Source: JBBPYA01 sp038200385 (lineage in GTDB: Bacteria > Actinomycetota > Actinomycetes > Mycobacteriales > Geodermatophilaceae). From it: a stretch of DNA of 17,314 bases. The notes under the pieces are model-generated. The model was given only the letters and a program-made list of their open reading frames with translations, was not told the origin of the DNA and did not search any database. This document shows positions 7,035 through 13,977 of this stretch, in pieces. Where the stretch lies: positions 1-17,314 of the forward strand of contig JBBPYA010000022.1 of the NCBI GenBank assembly GCA_038200385.1. Reading direction: 5' to 3'. Both the position numbers and the translations under genes were made by a program. Within the stretch, counting starts at the first letter, position 1, and every line of letters starts with the position of its first letter.

Positions 7035-7286
7035 GCTCGCCACGGCGACCTCTCGGCGTACAACCTGCTTGTCCACATGGACGGTTGGTGGTGATCGACG
7101 TCCCGCAGGCGATCGACGTCGTCGCGAACCCGCGCGGCCACGAGTTCCTGCGGCCGGGACGCCGAGAACGTCTGCAGGGTGTTCAGCAGCCACGGAGTGG
7201 CTGCGGACGCCGCCGACGTGACCGTGCGATTGCTCGACGAGGCGAGGATGCTGCGACCAGGTGGCGGCACCGCGATGGTTTCCTAG
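7035..7286 (+). pseudogene. Frameshifted 3' remnant of a RIO-type serine/threonine kinase
   Basis: The plus strand reads RHGDLSAYNLLVH from about 7038, which is the catalytic-loop motif (HGDLSxYNxLVH) of RIO-family kinases. After a frame change near 7085 it continues VVIDVPQAIDVVANPRGHEFL, matching the RIO metal-binding loop (VVIDxPQ) and following helix. After a second frame change near 7155 it reads RDAENVCRVFSSHGVAADA and ends at the TAG at 7284-7286. The N-lobe and ATP-binding loop are absent and two frameshifts disrupt the rest, so it is a pseudogene. It begins where the amidase remnant ends, marking a recombination point, and its stop overlaps the cbtA stop in convergent orientation. 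Confidence 0.68.
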
Positions 7287-8026
7287 CACTGGCCGCCGAC
7301 AGTCTCCACGGAGGGCGTGCGGCGCAGGCTTCTGTCCGTGAGCCAGCCGAAAAGCAGACCGATCGCGACCCACAGCACCACCTGGTTGCCCAAGGCAGCG
7401 ACCCGGAAGTCATAGAGCACGGCGCCCGGGAAGTCGGCGGGCGTCTCGTCCACCGATGGCATGACCATCAGCACGACGCCAGTCGTGAGGATGTAGAGGC
7501 CGGCGGCGAGCAAGACTGCGTTCCAGGCTCCCACTCGTGGGTGTAGTCGCCGGCCCACCGAAATCGACGACACGGCGAGGATCACCGAAACCAGCAACAG
7601 CACGACGTACAGGCCGGTCCGCTGGCTGACCGTGCCGGCGTCGGTCGATGCCGGCGGATTCGCCGGGTACTTGAGGAAAGGCACCAGGACAACCGCCACG
7701 AAAGCACCTGCGGCCAGCACCGCGGCGGTGGCCCGGGGACTCAGCGACCCAATCCGTCCATAGGCCACGGCATAGGCCAGCGCGAACAGGCCACCGATGG
7801 CCACCCCGAACAGGATGACCGCGGTGCCCAGTCCGATCGTGCTCTGCACGCCGCGACTGACCAGCGCCACTCCATCGGATTCACTGGCCGCGTGGGCGAG
7901 CCGGTCCTCGAACGCGATTGCACCGTCGATCGCCGGCTCACCGAAGAAGTACAAGAACAGCCACGACAGGAGTCCGGCCAGCACCCCGACAACCATCCCG
8001 CGCACCAGCAGTGTCCTGACCACCAT
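7283..8026 (-). CDS. cbtA: CbtA family predicted cobalt transporter subunit
   Basis: This 247-residue membrane protein has about six hydrophobic spans, beginning VVRTLLVRGMVVGVLAGLLS and containing the CbtA-type FGEPAIDGAIAFED segment and GLGTAVILFGVAIGGLFALAYA. CbtA is the larger of two proteins predicted to form a cobalt uptake system, often under cobalamin control in other genomes. Here it is the last gene of a cobalt nitrile hydratase operon, so the likely role is bringing in Co2+ for the enzyme's metal centre. The ATG at 8026 has GGGAG about 8 bases upstream and lies 15 bases after cbtB. Transport activity in this family is predicted from context more than from biochemistry. A weak bulged inverted repeat (7261-7268 with 7292-7300) flanks its stop codon. 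Confidence 0.88.
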   Translation of the reverse strand: MVVRTLLVRGMVVGVLAGLLSWLFLYFFGEPAIDGAIAFEDRLAHAASESDGVALVSRGVQSTIGLGTAVILFGVAIGGLFALAYAVAYGRIGSLSPRATAAVLAAGAFVAVVLVPFLKYPANPPASTDAGTVSQRTGLYVVLLLVSVILAVSSISVGRRLHPRVGAWNAVLLAAGLYILTTGVVLMVMPSVDETPADFPGAVLYDFRVAALGNQVVLWVAIGLLFGWLTDRSLRRTPSVETVGGQC

Positions 8027-8041
8027 GTCGATCTCCCGCCG

Positions 8042-8257
8042 TCAGTGGCAGGGGACGCCCAGCAGATGCCGACCGTCGTGCACGAACTCGTGCAGCAACT
8101 GCCCGGAGAACACTGATGTCGCGCCCTGGTCCAGACCGACCAGATACAGCAGTGTCAACAGAATCGCCCCGGCGAATACCGCCCACGGCACCACCTCGCG
8201 CAGCGGGACCCGAAGCGGGATCGGAATGCTTGCCGGTACGGCGACTGACTGTGCCAT
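8042..8257 (-). CDS. cbtB: CbtB family predicted cobalt transporter subunit
   Basis: This 71-residue protein has one central membrane span (about residues 24-44) and ends with LLHEFVHDGRHLLGVPCH. A short protein with one membrane helix and a C-terminal HxxxHDxRHxxGxPCH motif is diagnostic of CbtB; the His and Cys residues are presumed metal ligands. It would act with CbtA in the cytoplasmic membrane to import cobalt. The ATG at 8257 has an AAGGAG about 8 bases upstream. A 48-base gap separates it from the nitrile hydratase accessory gene. No cobalamin riboswitch fits in that gap, so expression is probably tied to the nitrile hydratase promoter and not to B12. Confidence 0.9.
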   Translation of the reverse strand: MAQSVAVPASIPIPLRVPLREVVPWAVFAGAILLTLLYLVGLDQGATSVFSGQLLHEFVHDGRHLLGVPCH

Positions 8258-8305
8258 GGGCGTCTCCTTCGCGAGTAGAGAGTAAGCGAGTAACCGAGTC
8301 AGCGA

Positions 8306-8713
8306 TCAGTGAGCCGCGTCCACCGCGACCGGGTCACGCCGCGCGTGATGGTGATCGGTGTCGCGCGGGGTGGTGAGGATGGTGCGTTCCCGGTGGTCCA
8401 GCTCGCCGCCGTCGAGTACGCCGGTGCCGGACAGCACCGACTCCAGCGCCTCCAACCACCGGTCGTAGTACCGCCAGGGCTCGACCCTGCTGCCCGCCGA
8501 GTCCTCCCATTCGCGGATCGCGCCGATCAGCGCCAGCTGGAATTCGCTCCAGTCGTACAGGCCGTTCTCGTGCGCCGCAACGGCGACCGCAAAGGCGCGC
8601 AGCTCCCACGGCTGGGTGAAGGACAGCTGCTCCTCCCCGTCGCGCGGGAGCTCGGTCAGCAGCTGCTCCACCCGGCGACGAGCGTCCCCGACCTCGGTGG
8701 TGTCGACCCTCAT
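8306..8713 (-). CDS. Nitrile hydratase accessory protein (P14K/NhlE-like cobalt-insertion factor)
   Basis: This 135-residue protein shows the nitrile hydratase accessory pattern: FTQPWELRAFAVAVAAHENG (32-51), YDWSEFQLALIGAIREWE (53-70) and YYDRWLEALESVL (82-94), resembling the N-terminal fold of the beta subunit. In cobalt nitrile hydratases such proteins bind the alpha subunit, help oxidise the claw cysteines and deliver cobalt by subunit exchange. The tail carries an HHH cluster (121-123) and further His residues, plausible for metal handling. Its ATG overlaps the alpha stop by 4 bases (ATGA), the standard order beta-alpha-accessory of cobalt-type operons. It appears intact and full length. 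Confidence 0.9.
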   Translation of the reverse strand: MRVDTTEVGDARRRVEQLLTELPRDGEEQLSFTQPWELRAFAVAVAAHENGLYDWSEFQLALIGAIREWEDSAGSRVEPWRYYDRWLEALESVLSGTGVLDGGELDHRERTILTTPRDTDHHHARRDPVAVDAAH

Positions 8714-9333
8714 GCGCGTACCGGTGCGACGCCGATCATCGAGTCGCGGGTGACCAGCTCGGCCAGCTCCGCCTCGCTCTTGTCCTCGGTGCCGGGCGGA
8801 CGCTGCGGCAGAACCATGTACCGCAGCTCGGCACTGGAGTCCCAGACCCGGACCTCCACCGATTCCGGCACGTCATGGCCGAACTCGTCGCGCAGCATGG
8901 TGCGGGGCTCCCGGACGATGCGTGAGCGGTACGCCGGCTGCTTGTACCAGTTGGGTGGCAGCCCGAGCACCGGCCACGGATAGCACGAGCACAGGGTGCA
9001 AACGATGACGTTGTGCACGTCGTCGGTGTTCTCCACGGCCACCATGTCCTCGCCCTGCAGGCCGCCGATCCCCAGCTCAGCGCAGGCATCGGTGGCGCTG
9101 GCGAGCAGCCGCGCCTTGAACTCCGGATCGGTCCACGCCTTGGCCACGACAGCGGCGCCCAGCTGCGGGCCCACCTCGTTCTCGTAGATCTCGGCGAGGC
9201 GGTCGACCGCCTCGGTGGTCATGATGCCCTTCTCGATCATCAGCGCTTCCAGCGCCTTCATCCGCGCGGCGATCTCGGCCTCCGACCGCGGAATCATCAC
9301 CGTGGGTGATGGCGTGATCTCTGACCTGGTCAT
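8710..9333 (-). CDS. nthA: Nitrile hydratase alpha subunit, cobalt type
   Basis: This 207-residue subunit carries the metal site of nitrile hydratase, which adds water to a nitrile to give an amide. The claw motif VCTLCSCYPWP has Cys112, Cys115, Ser116 and Cys117 as ligands; Thr113 between the first two ligands marks the cobalt type (iron enzymes have Ser). In the known enzymes Cys115 and Cys117 equivalents are oxidised to sulfinic and sulfenic acids. The rest, such as NEVGPQLGA, KAWTDPEFKARLL and WDSSAELRYMVLPQRP, is conserved and complete. The start at ATG 9333 has AAGGAG about 7 bases upstream and overlaps the beta stop by 4 bases. It closely resembles the Pseudonocardia thermophila enzyme from memory. 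Confidence 0.97.
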   Translation of the reverse strand: MTRSEITPSPTVMIPRSEAEIAARMKALEALMIEKGIMTTEAVDRLAEIYENEVGPQLGAAVVAKAWTDPEFKARLLASATDACAELGIGGLQGEDMVAVENTDDVHNVIVCTLCSCYPWPVLGLPPNWYKQPAYRSRIVREPRTMLRDEFGHDVPESVEVRVWDSSAELRYMVLPQRPPGTEDKSEAELAELVTRDSMIGVAPVRA

Positions 9334-10037
9334 CGGAGTGCTCCTTCGGCGGGGACTGCGGCGGGGACGAGGTAGGGCTCCCAGACATCGAAGTACACGA
9401 CGCCGTTGGACTCGGCGTTGTCCGCTCCCCACAGCTCGACGTTGGTGAACTTGACGGTGTAGACGTGCTTCGGGTCGTCGCCGCGGCCGTTGCCGGCGCT
9501 GTCCGGGTAGATGAACGTGCCGTGGCCCTGCTCGATGACACCGGTCTTGCCTCGGATGTAGCGCGCCTTGCGGGTGTGCTCGAGCGGGCTGTCCTGGGTA
9601 ACCGTGACCTTATCGCCCACCTTGAACGACGGTGCGGCATCGGATTCGCGGCGGGCCGGGGCACCGCCCTTCACCGCGGCGTCCACGAATGCGAGCAGGT
9701 CAGGATCGCTGCGTTCCGGCAGCGGTTCATCGGGATGGTCCAGGTAGTGCTGCATCTTCGCGTCGAGCTCGGCCGCGTCGATCACCCCGGCCTCGACCGC
9801 GAAATGCTCCGCGGTGTGCATCCAGTGCTCGTAGTACGGCGAAAGCAGGTAGTACGCCGGGTGCATCCGCTCGATGCCGGAGCGGAACATGTCGACATTG
9901 AACAGCCCGGCCCGGAAGTTCGTCGCGAACAGCGCGAAGGCCGCCTTCTCCCACTCCGCGTGCCAGACCGGTTCGTTCTGCTCCACGATCACCGGGCCGA
10001 GCCCGTCCGTACCACCAAGGTCGTGTACGCCGTTCAT
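9330..10037 (-). CDS. nthB: Nitrile hydratase beta subunit
   Basis: This 235-residue subunit begins MNGVHDLGGTDGLGP, the standard opening of nitrile hydratase beta chains. Arg52 (DMFRSGIE) and Arg159 (RKARYIRG) match the two arginines that hydrogen-bond the oxidised cysteines of the alpha subunit in known structures. The C-terminal SH3-like barrel is present (VGDKVTV, ARYIRGKTGVIEQGHGTFIYPD, YTVKFTNVELWG, VYFDVWEPYL). It forms an alpha-beta heterodimer with the next gene product. The order beta before alpha is typical of cobalt enzymes. Both ends overlap neighbours by 4 bases (ATGA), so translation of amidase, beta and alpha is coupled. No defects seen. Confidence 0.97.
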   Translation of the reverse strand: MNGVHDLGGTDGLGPVIVEQNEPVWHAEWEKAAFALFATNFRAGLFNVDMFRSGIERMHPAYYLLSPYYEHWMHTAEHFAVEAGVIDAAELDAKMQHYLDHPDEPLPERSDPDLLAFVDAAVKGGAPARRESDAAPSFKVGDKVTVTQDSPLEHTRKARYIRGKTGVIEQGHGTFIYPDSAGNGRGDDPKHVYTVKFTNVELWGADNAESNGVVYFDVWEPYLVPAAVPAEGALR

Positions 10038-11593
10038 CCTCGACTCCCCACCGATTCCGCCATCCGACTGGGCGACGGGAACCCTCCGACCGCCTGCTCC
10101 AGGGTGTGCGCGACCCGCAGACACGTCGCGTCGTCGAAATGCTTGCCGATGATCATCAGGCCGGCCGGGAGACCATTCACCAGCGCGGTCGGCACGGATG
10201 TCGCCGGATGTCCGGTGACATCGAACGGCGCGGTGTTGGCGATCATCTCCAGGGCTCGGGCCAGATAATCCGCTCGGGAGACGTCCGCCGGCGGGATCTC
10301 GGTCGCCGTCAGCGGCAGCGTCGGCATGACCAGTACGTCGTACTCCGCCAGCGCCGCGTCGTACCCGGCCCGTAGTTCCATGGCCAGGTTCCGCGCCATG
10401 GCGTAGTGCCGGCCGTATTCGGCGTCGATCGCGTGCCGGCCGCAGAGGAGGACGAGTTTGACGGTCTCGGAGAACTGCGCACTCCGCTCCCGCCACTGCT
10501 TGCCGTAGAACGCGATCAGCTCCGGGTCGTACAGACCCTGCCAGTTCATCCCGTAGGCGTTGCCGTCGACCATCTGCGCGGTGGCGCCCTCGGTGGCGAT
10601 CACGTTCCAGACGTGCATCGCATCGCTGTGCCAGGGCACGGAGACGTCCTCGGCAACCAGGCCCGCGTCGCGGAGAACGTCGACCGCGGCCCGTACCGCC
10701 TCGTCCACCCCGGGATCGGACAGCTCGGGGATCCCGAAGCCCTCGGTGACCACTCCGATCCGCAGCCCGCGGCCGCCCTGCTGCAGCGCGGCGAGGTAGT
10801 CCTCGGCGACGACGTCGGCGGGCTGGCGGGGGTCCAGACCGTCCCGGCCCGCGATCACTCCGAGGACCAGGGCAGCGTCGCTGACGGTCCGCGTGATCGG
10901 TCCGAGATGGTCGATCGTCTGCTCGATGGGGAAGCCGCCGGTGTAGGGCACCAGCCCGTGCGTCGGCTTGTGGCCGACCGTTCCGCTGTAGGCGCTCGGG
11001 ATGCGGACCGAACCCCCCTGATCTCCGCCGGTCGCGAAATCCACCGCACCGGACGCGACCAGCGCGGCGCTGCCGCTGGACGAGCCACCCGCGGACCGGG
11101 TCGTGTCCCACGGGTTGCGCACCGGACCCGACGCGGAGGTGTGGCTGCCACCGGAGAAGCAAAGGTCCTCGCAGACGGACTTGCCGGTGATCGTCGCCCC
11201 GGCCGCGAGCATGCGGCTGACGATCGTGGCGTCACGGGTCGGGACGAAGCCCTCGACCGTGCGCGAGCCGTTCATCATAGGTACGCCGGCGACCATGGTG
11301 TTGTCCTTGATCGCAACCATGCGCCCGGCCAGCGGGCCGTCCTCACGCTCCCTGATCTCCGTGCGGACGTACCACGCGCCGAGCGGGTTCTCGCCGTCGT
11401 CCGGCCAGCTCCACGCCCGGTCCGAGCGCGGACCGGGGGCAGTGCGGGCGTAGAGCTGCTCCACTGCGTCCCACGAGCTGAGTAGCCCGCCGACGAAGGG
11501 GGAGAACTCCTCGACATCGACCGCATTCAGGCCGAGCCTGTACCGCTCGGCGAGTCTGGTCAGCTGATCTGCGGTGGGCGGGTCGACAGCCAT
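10034..11593 (-). CDS. Nitrile-hydratase-linked enantioselective-type amidase
   Basis: This 519-residue amidase-signature enzyme should hydrolyse the amide made by nitrile hydratase to a carboxylic acid and ammonia. The triad is Lys96 (VAIKDNT), Ser171 (GGSSSGSAA) and nucleophile Ser195 (GGDQGGSVRIPS). These are the same positions as in the characterised Rhodococcus nitrile-pathway amidases, and the extra N-terminal helical domain of about 90 residues is also present. Asp191 of GGDQGGS is retained. The ATG at 11593 is preceded by GAGGAG with a 6-base spacer. It is the first gene of the operon and its stop overlaps the beta-subunit start. A palindrome and a TTGACT box lie upstream. The C-terminus is similar to the amidase remnant at 6841-7029, so the two probably share ancestry. 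Confidence 0.96.
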   Translation of the reverse strand: MAVDPPTADQLTRLAERYRLGLNAVDVEEFSPFVGGLLSSWDAVEQLYARTAPGPRSDRAWSWPDDGENPLGAWYVRTEIREREDGPLAGRMVAIKDNTMVAGVPMMNGSRTVEGFVPTRDATIVSRMLAAGATITGKSVCEDLCFSGGSHTSASGPVRNPWDTTRSAGGSSSGSAALVASGAVDFATGGDQGGSVRIPSAYSGTVGHKPTHGLVPYTGGFPIEQTIDHLGPITRTVSDAALVLGVIAGRDGLDPRQPADVVAEDYLAALQQGGRGLRIGVVTEGFGIPELSDPGVDEAVRAAVDVLRDAGLVAEDVSVPWHSDAMHVWNVIATEGATAQMVDGNAYGMNWQGLYDPELIAFYGKQWRERSAQFSETVKLVLLCGRHAIDAEYGRHYAMARNLAMELRAGYDAALAEYDVLVMPTLPLTATEIPPADVSRADYLARALEMIANTAPFDVTGHPATSVPTALVNGLPAGLMIIGKHFDDATCLRVAHTLEQAVGGFPSPSRMAESVGSRG

Positions 11594-11619
11594 GGGCGAC
11601 TCCTCGGCAGGCCGGATGC

Positions 11620-11660
11620 ACGCTTTCGGTAAGCGTCGAGCGTTCCGGCGGCTCAGTCAA
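11620..11660 (-). promoter_or_regulatory. Putative promoter/operator of the nitrile hydratase operon
   Basis: A perfect palindrome, ACGCTTTCGGTAAGCGT (11620-11636; 6-base arms, 5-base centre), lies 26 bases upstream of the amidase ATG. On the minus strand a TTGACT box (11660-11655) precedes it by 18 bases, so the palindrome would sit over the -10 region, an arrangement expected for a repressor operator. No good -10 box (TAnnnT) is seen. A second, imperfect repeat (GCCGGAGCC 11683-11691 with GGCTCGGC 11697-11704) lies further up. No regulator gene for it is in the window. The assignment is inference. Confidence 0.35.
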
Positions 11661-11776
11661 GGGGGTGCTCCAGGTGTTGTCGGCCGGAGCCTCAATGGCT
11701 CGGCACACTGACGCACTCCCTTCCGCTGCCGGCCAGAGAGGTAGAGGCTCTCAGTGAGCAGCCGTGAGGAGTCGCC

Positions 11777-11974
11777 ATGCGCGCAGCAGTAGGGGACCGG
11801 TTACAGGTGCACGGCCGGGTCGTCGGTTCGCCCGACCAGAGCTCCGAGATCATCGAGATTCGAGGACGAGACGGTGCGCCGCCGTACCTCGTCCGCCGTG
11901 ATGACGGGCAGGAAGTGCTCGTGTTCCCTGGGCCGGATGCCTTGGTGGAGCACCCGCAGAGCCAGGAGCGCTGA
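11777..11974 (+). CDS. DUF1918 domain protein
   Basis: This 65-residue protein begins MRAAVGDRLQVHGRVVGSPD and contains EIIEIRGRDGAPPYLVRRDDGQEVLVFPGPDA. This is the small SH3-like DUF1918 domain common in actinobacteria (VGDxLxVxGxxVGxPxRxGEIxEVxGxxGxPPYxVRWxDG, then FPGPDA). Its biochemical function is unknown. The ATG has GAGGAG about 6 bases upstream and the length is normal for single-domain members. It is divergent from the nitrile hydratase operon, sharing a 183-base intergenic region. The following 205 bases (11975-12179) hold no gene I can recognise. It is one of the few intact plus-strand genes, and probably belongs to the older backbone and not to the catabolic cassettes. Confidence 0.82.
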   Translation: MRAAVGDRLQVHGRVVGSPDQSSEIIEIRGRDGAPPYLVRRDDGQEVLVFPGPDALVEHPQSQER

Positions 11975-12179
11975 GCAGGCAAACGGCTTCGGTTTCCGGC
12001 GCGGTCCCGGCTCGTGGCCGCCACTGGCTGACCACAGGCCTGTCCGGACCGGCCGCAGCGACATCTGTACATCCACACCTGTATGCGCGTCGCGGCATGA
12101 CCGCGCGTCGGATCGTTCGGCGCCGCCGAGCGGCTGAGGAGTACTGACGGGGCCTCCAGGCAGCGCGACCCCGAGTCCT

Positions 12180-12750
12180 TCACCATCGGTACGGCGACGA
12201 CGGTCGCCGAGGCGGTGGCACTGCACGAGGCCGGCGTGGATGCCGTCGTGGCGCAGGGGTTCGAGGCGGGCGGGCACCGAGCGACGTTTCTGGCGCCGGT
12301 GGAGCAGCCCCTTATCGGGACGCTGGCGCTCGTGCCGCAGGTGGTCGACGCGGTGTCCGTGCCGGTGCTCGCCTCGGGCGGGATCATGGACGGCCGCGGG
12401 ATCGCGGGGGCCCGCCTGTCTGGGCGCGCAGGGCGTCCAACTCGGCACCGCCTTCCTTGCCGTTCACGAGGCGGGGACCGACGTAGCTATCGCAGATCGT
12501 TGGCGCGAGGCAGCACCATCACCCGTGTGTTGACCGGCCGGCACGCCAGGGCGGTGCGCAGCGAGCTCATCGATCAGCTCGAAGCGTCGGGGGCCGAGCC
12601 ACCGGACTATCCGCTGCCGCGACTGTTCCTGCGGCAGCCCCCGGCATTGGCCGGCCAGGTGGCGTCATGGCGCGCAGCCAACCCGCGCGCGACATCGTCG
12701 CGGCGCTCGACCAGGAAACCTCCGCCGCGCTCGACCGGCTCGGCAGGTAG
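12180..12750 (+). pseudogene. Decayed nitronate monooxygenase (2-nitropropane dioxygenase family)
   Basis: The plus strand carries the C-terminal two thirds of an FMN-dependent nitronate monooxygenase in several frames. The first frame reads TIGTATTVAEAVALHEAGVD, then AVVAQGFEAGGHRATFL (the FMN/catalytic-His motif QGxEAGGHR) and VPVLASGGIMDGRGIA. Near 12410 it shifts to a second frame reading CLGAQGVQLGTAFLAVHEAG. Near 12522 it returns to the first frame (RVLTGRHARAVRSELIDQLE). Near 12660 it moves to a third frame reading MARSQPARDIVAALDQETSA and ends at TAG 12748-12750. Three frame changes and the missing N-terminus (first FMN-binding strands) show it is non-functional. Intact members oxidise alkyl nitronates. 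The break point at about 12180 is another mosaic junction. Confidence 0.85.
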
Positions 12751-12751
12751 C

Positions 12752-12794
12752 GCAGCACGCCGGTGTTCGTCAATCACGCAACCGGACGTGCTGC
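12752..12794. terminator. Inverted repeat between convergent genes, possible terminator
   Basis: GCAGCACGCCGGT at 12752-12764 pairs with ACCGGACGTGCTGC at 12781-12794: 13 base pairs with one bulged base and a 16-base loop. The loop contains the stop codon of the minus-strand hydroxy-acid dehydrogenase (12772-12770), and the nitronate monooxygenase remnant stops just before the left arm. Position between converging genes suggests a bidirectional terminator. There is no T-run. Stem length makes chance unlikely. Confidence 0.5.
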
Positions 12795-13969
12795 CGGTCG
12801 AGTTGGGCCACCGTACTGACGCCGAGGAGCTGCATGGTCCGCCGGATCTCGGCGTCGAGGATCTCCACCGCCCGGGTCACGCCCCGCTCGCCGCCAGCCA
12901 TGAGCCCGTACAGGTAGGCGCGGCCGACCAGGCAGCCGCGGGCCCCCAGGGCCACCGCGGCGACCACGTCGGCACCGGAAAGGACCCCGGTGTCAAGGTA
13001 AACCTCGGCGCGGTCACCGACCGCATCCACCACCGACGGCAACTGCTCCAGCGGGGTGGGCGCTCGGTCGAGCTGCCGGCCCCCGTGGTTGGACACCACC
13101 ACCGCGTCGACACCAAGATCCACCACCGCCATGGCGTCCTCGGCGCTGAGAATCCCCTTGACCAGCAACGGGCCACGCCACCGCTCGCGCAACCATGCCA
13201 GGTCCTTGAAATTGAGCGCCGGGTCGAACATCTGGTTCACCAGCTCGGCCACCGTGCCCCGCCAGGAGCTCAGCGTGGCAAACTCCAGCGGCTCCGTGGT
13301 GAGCAGGTCGAACCACCATGAAGGGTGCATCGCCCCGTCGACGAATGTCTTCAGTCGCAACCGTGGCGGGATGGTCAGTCCATTGTGGACGTCGCGCAGC
13401 CGGGCGCCGGCCACCGGGGTGTCTACGGTGAGCATCAGTGCCTCGTAGCCAGCCGCCGCGGCACGGTTCACCAGCTCCTCGCTGGCTGCGCGGTCCCGCC
13501 ATAGGTAGAGCTGGAACCACCGGCGAAGGTTCGGAGCGGTGGCCGCGAGTGTCTCAATCGAGGTGGTGCCCATGGTGGAAAGGCCGTACGGGATACCGGC
13601 ACGCTGCGCGACGCGAGCCACGGCGGACTCACCGTCGGCGTGCATCATGCGGGTGAAGCCGGTGGGGGCCAACGCCAGCGGCAACGCCGAACGCGCTCCG
13701 AGCATAGTCGTGGAGGTGTCCACACCGGACACATCCCGCAGCACCCGGGGGACGAACTCGACCCGGCTGAACGCCTGCCGCGCGCGGCGCAGACTCAGCT
13801 CGGCCTCGGCCGCACCGTCGGTGTAGTCGAACACCGCCCGGGGGGCACGACGGGAAGCCAGTGCCCGCAGGTCGGTGACGGTGGCCGCGCGGGCCAGCCG
13901 CCGCGCCACCGGGTCGAGGACCAGCGGCGCCGGCTGCAAGAGCGGCCGCAACTCCGACCAGCGCGGCAA
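12770..13969 (-). CDS. FMN-dependent 2-hydroxy-acid dehydrogenase, LldD2-like
   Basis: This 399-residue TIM-barrel flavoprotein should oxidise a 2-hydroxy acid such as L-lactate or mandelate to the 2-oxo acid. Family residues are present: Tyr49 (FDYTDGAAEAE), FMN-contacting LAPTGF (100-105), Gln153 and Tyr155 (WFQLYLW), Lys271 (LVKGI), the base His295 with Arg298 (VVSNHGGRQLDRAP) and the phosphate-binding GRAYLYGLMAGGE region. Overall it closely resembles mycobacterial LldD2. The annotated start is a TTG at 13969, 8 bases after the dehydrogenase stop. The codons just upstream, L-N-R-R, still match LldD2 (VNRR before VPR), so the true start may be the CTG at 13981 overlapping the previous gene. 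It ends the operon; the substrate here is unknown, and linkage to amidases suggests an acid released from a hydroxyamide. Confidence 0.92.
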   Translation of the reverse strand: MPRWSELRPLLQPAPLVLDPVARRLARAATVTDLRALASRRAPRAVFDYTDGAAEAELSLRRARQAFSRVEFVPRVLRDVSGVDTSTTMLGARSALPLALAPTGFTRMMHADGESAVARVAQRAGIPYGLSTMGTTSIETLAATAPNLRRWFQLYLWRDRAASEELVNRAAAAGYEALMLTVDTPVAGARLRDVHNGLTIPPRLRLKTFVDGAMHPSWWFDLLTTEPLEFATLSSWRGTVAELVNQMFDPALNFKDLAWLRERWRGPLLVKGILSAEDAMAVVDLGVDAVVVSNHGGRQLDRAPTPLEQLPSVVDAVGDRAEVYLDTGVLSGADVVAAVALGARGCLVGRAYLYGLMAGGERGVTRAVEILDAEIRRTMQLLGVSTVAQLDRQHVRLRD

Positions 13970-13977
13970 CCGGCGGT

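Noticed and set aside
5519..7270. A 583-residue start for the binding lipoprotein
   Set aside because: The signal peptide and ribosome site place the start at 6787; the longer N-terminus crosses the amidase and kinase remnants.
8258..8305. A cobalamin riboswitch in front of cbtB
   Set aside because: The gap is only 48 bases, far too short, and no B12-box-like sequence is seen.
8710..9333. Iron-type nitrile hydratase
   Set aside because: The metal motif is CTLCSC with Thr, not CSLCSC, and the gene order is beta then alpha.
9330..11162. A 610-residue minus-strand ORF
   Set aside because: Only the part from 10037 down is the nitrile hydratase beta subunit; the upper part is a shadow of the amidase gene.
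10406..11485. A 359-residue plus-strand ORF antisense to the nitrile-pathway amidase
   Set aside because: Shadow frame with no recognisable motif; the minus strand encodes a complete catalytic triad.
12055..12090. TGTACA and CTGTATG elements after the DUF1918 gene as an operator
   Set aside because: Too short and imperfect; the downstream gene is a pseudogene without its 5' end.
12770..13969. Mycofactocin-associated MftD
   Set aside because: The N-terminus and most of the length match LldD2-type proteins and no other mycofactocin gene is nearby.
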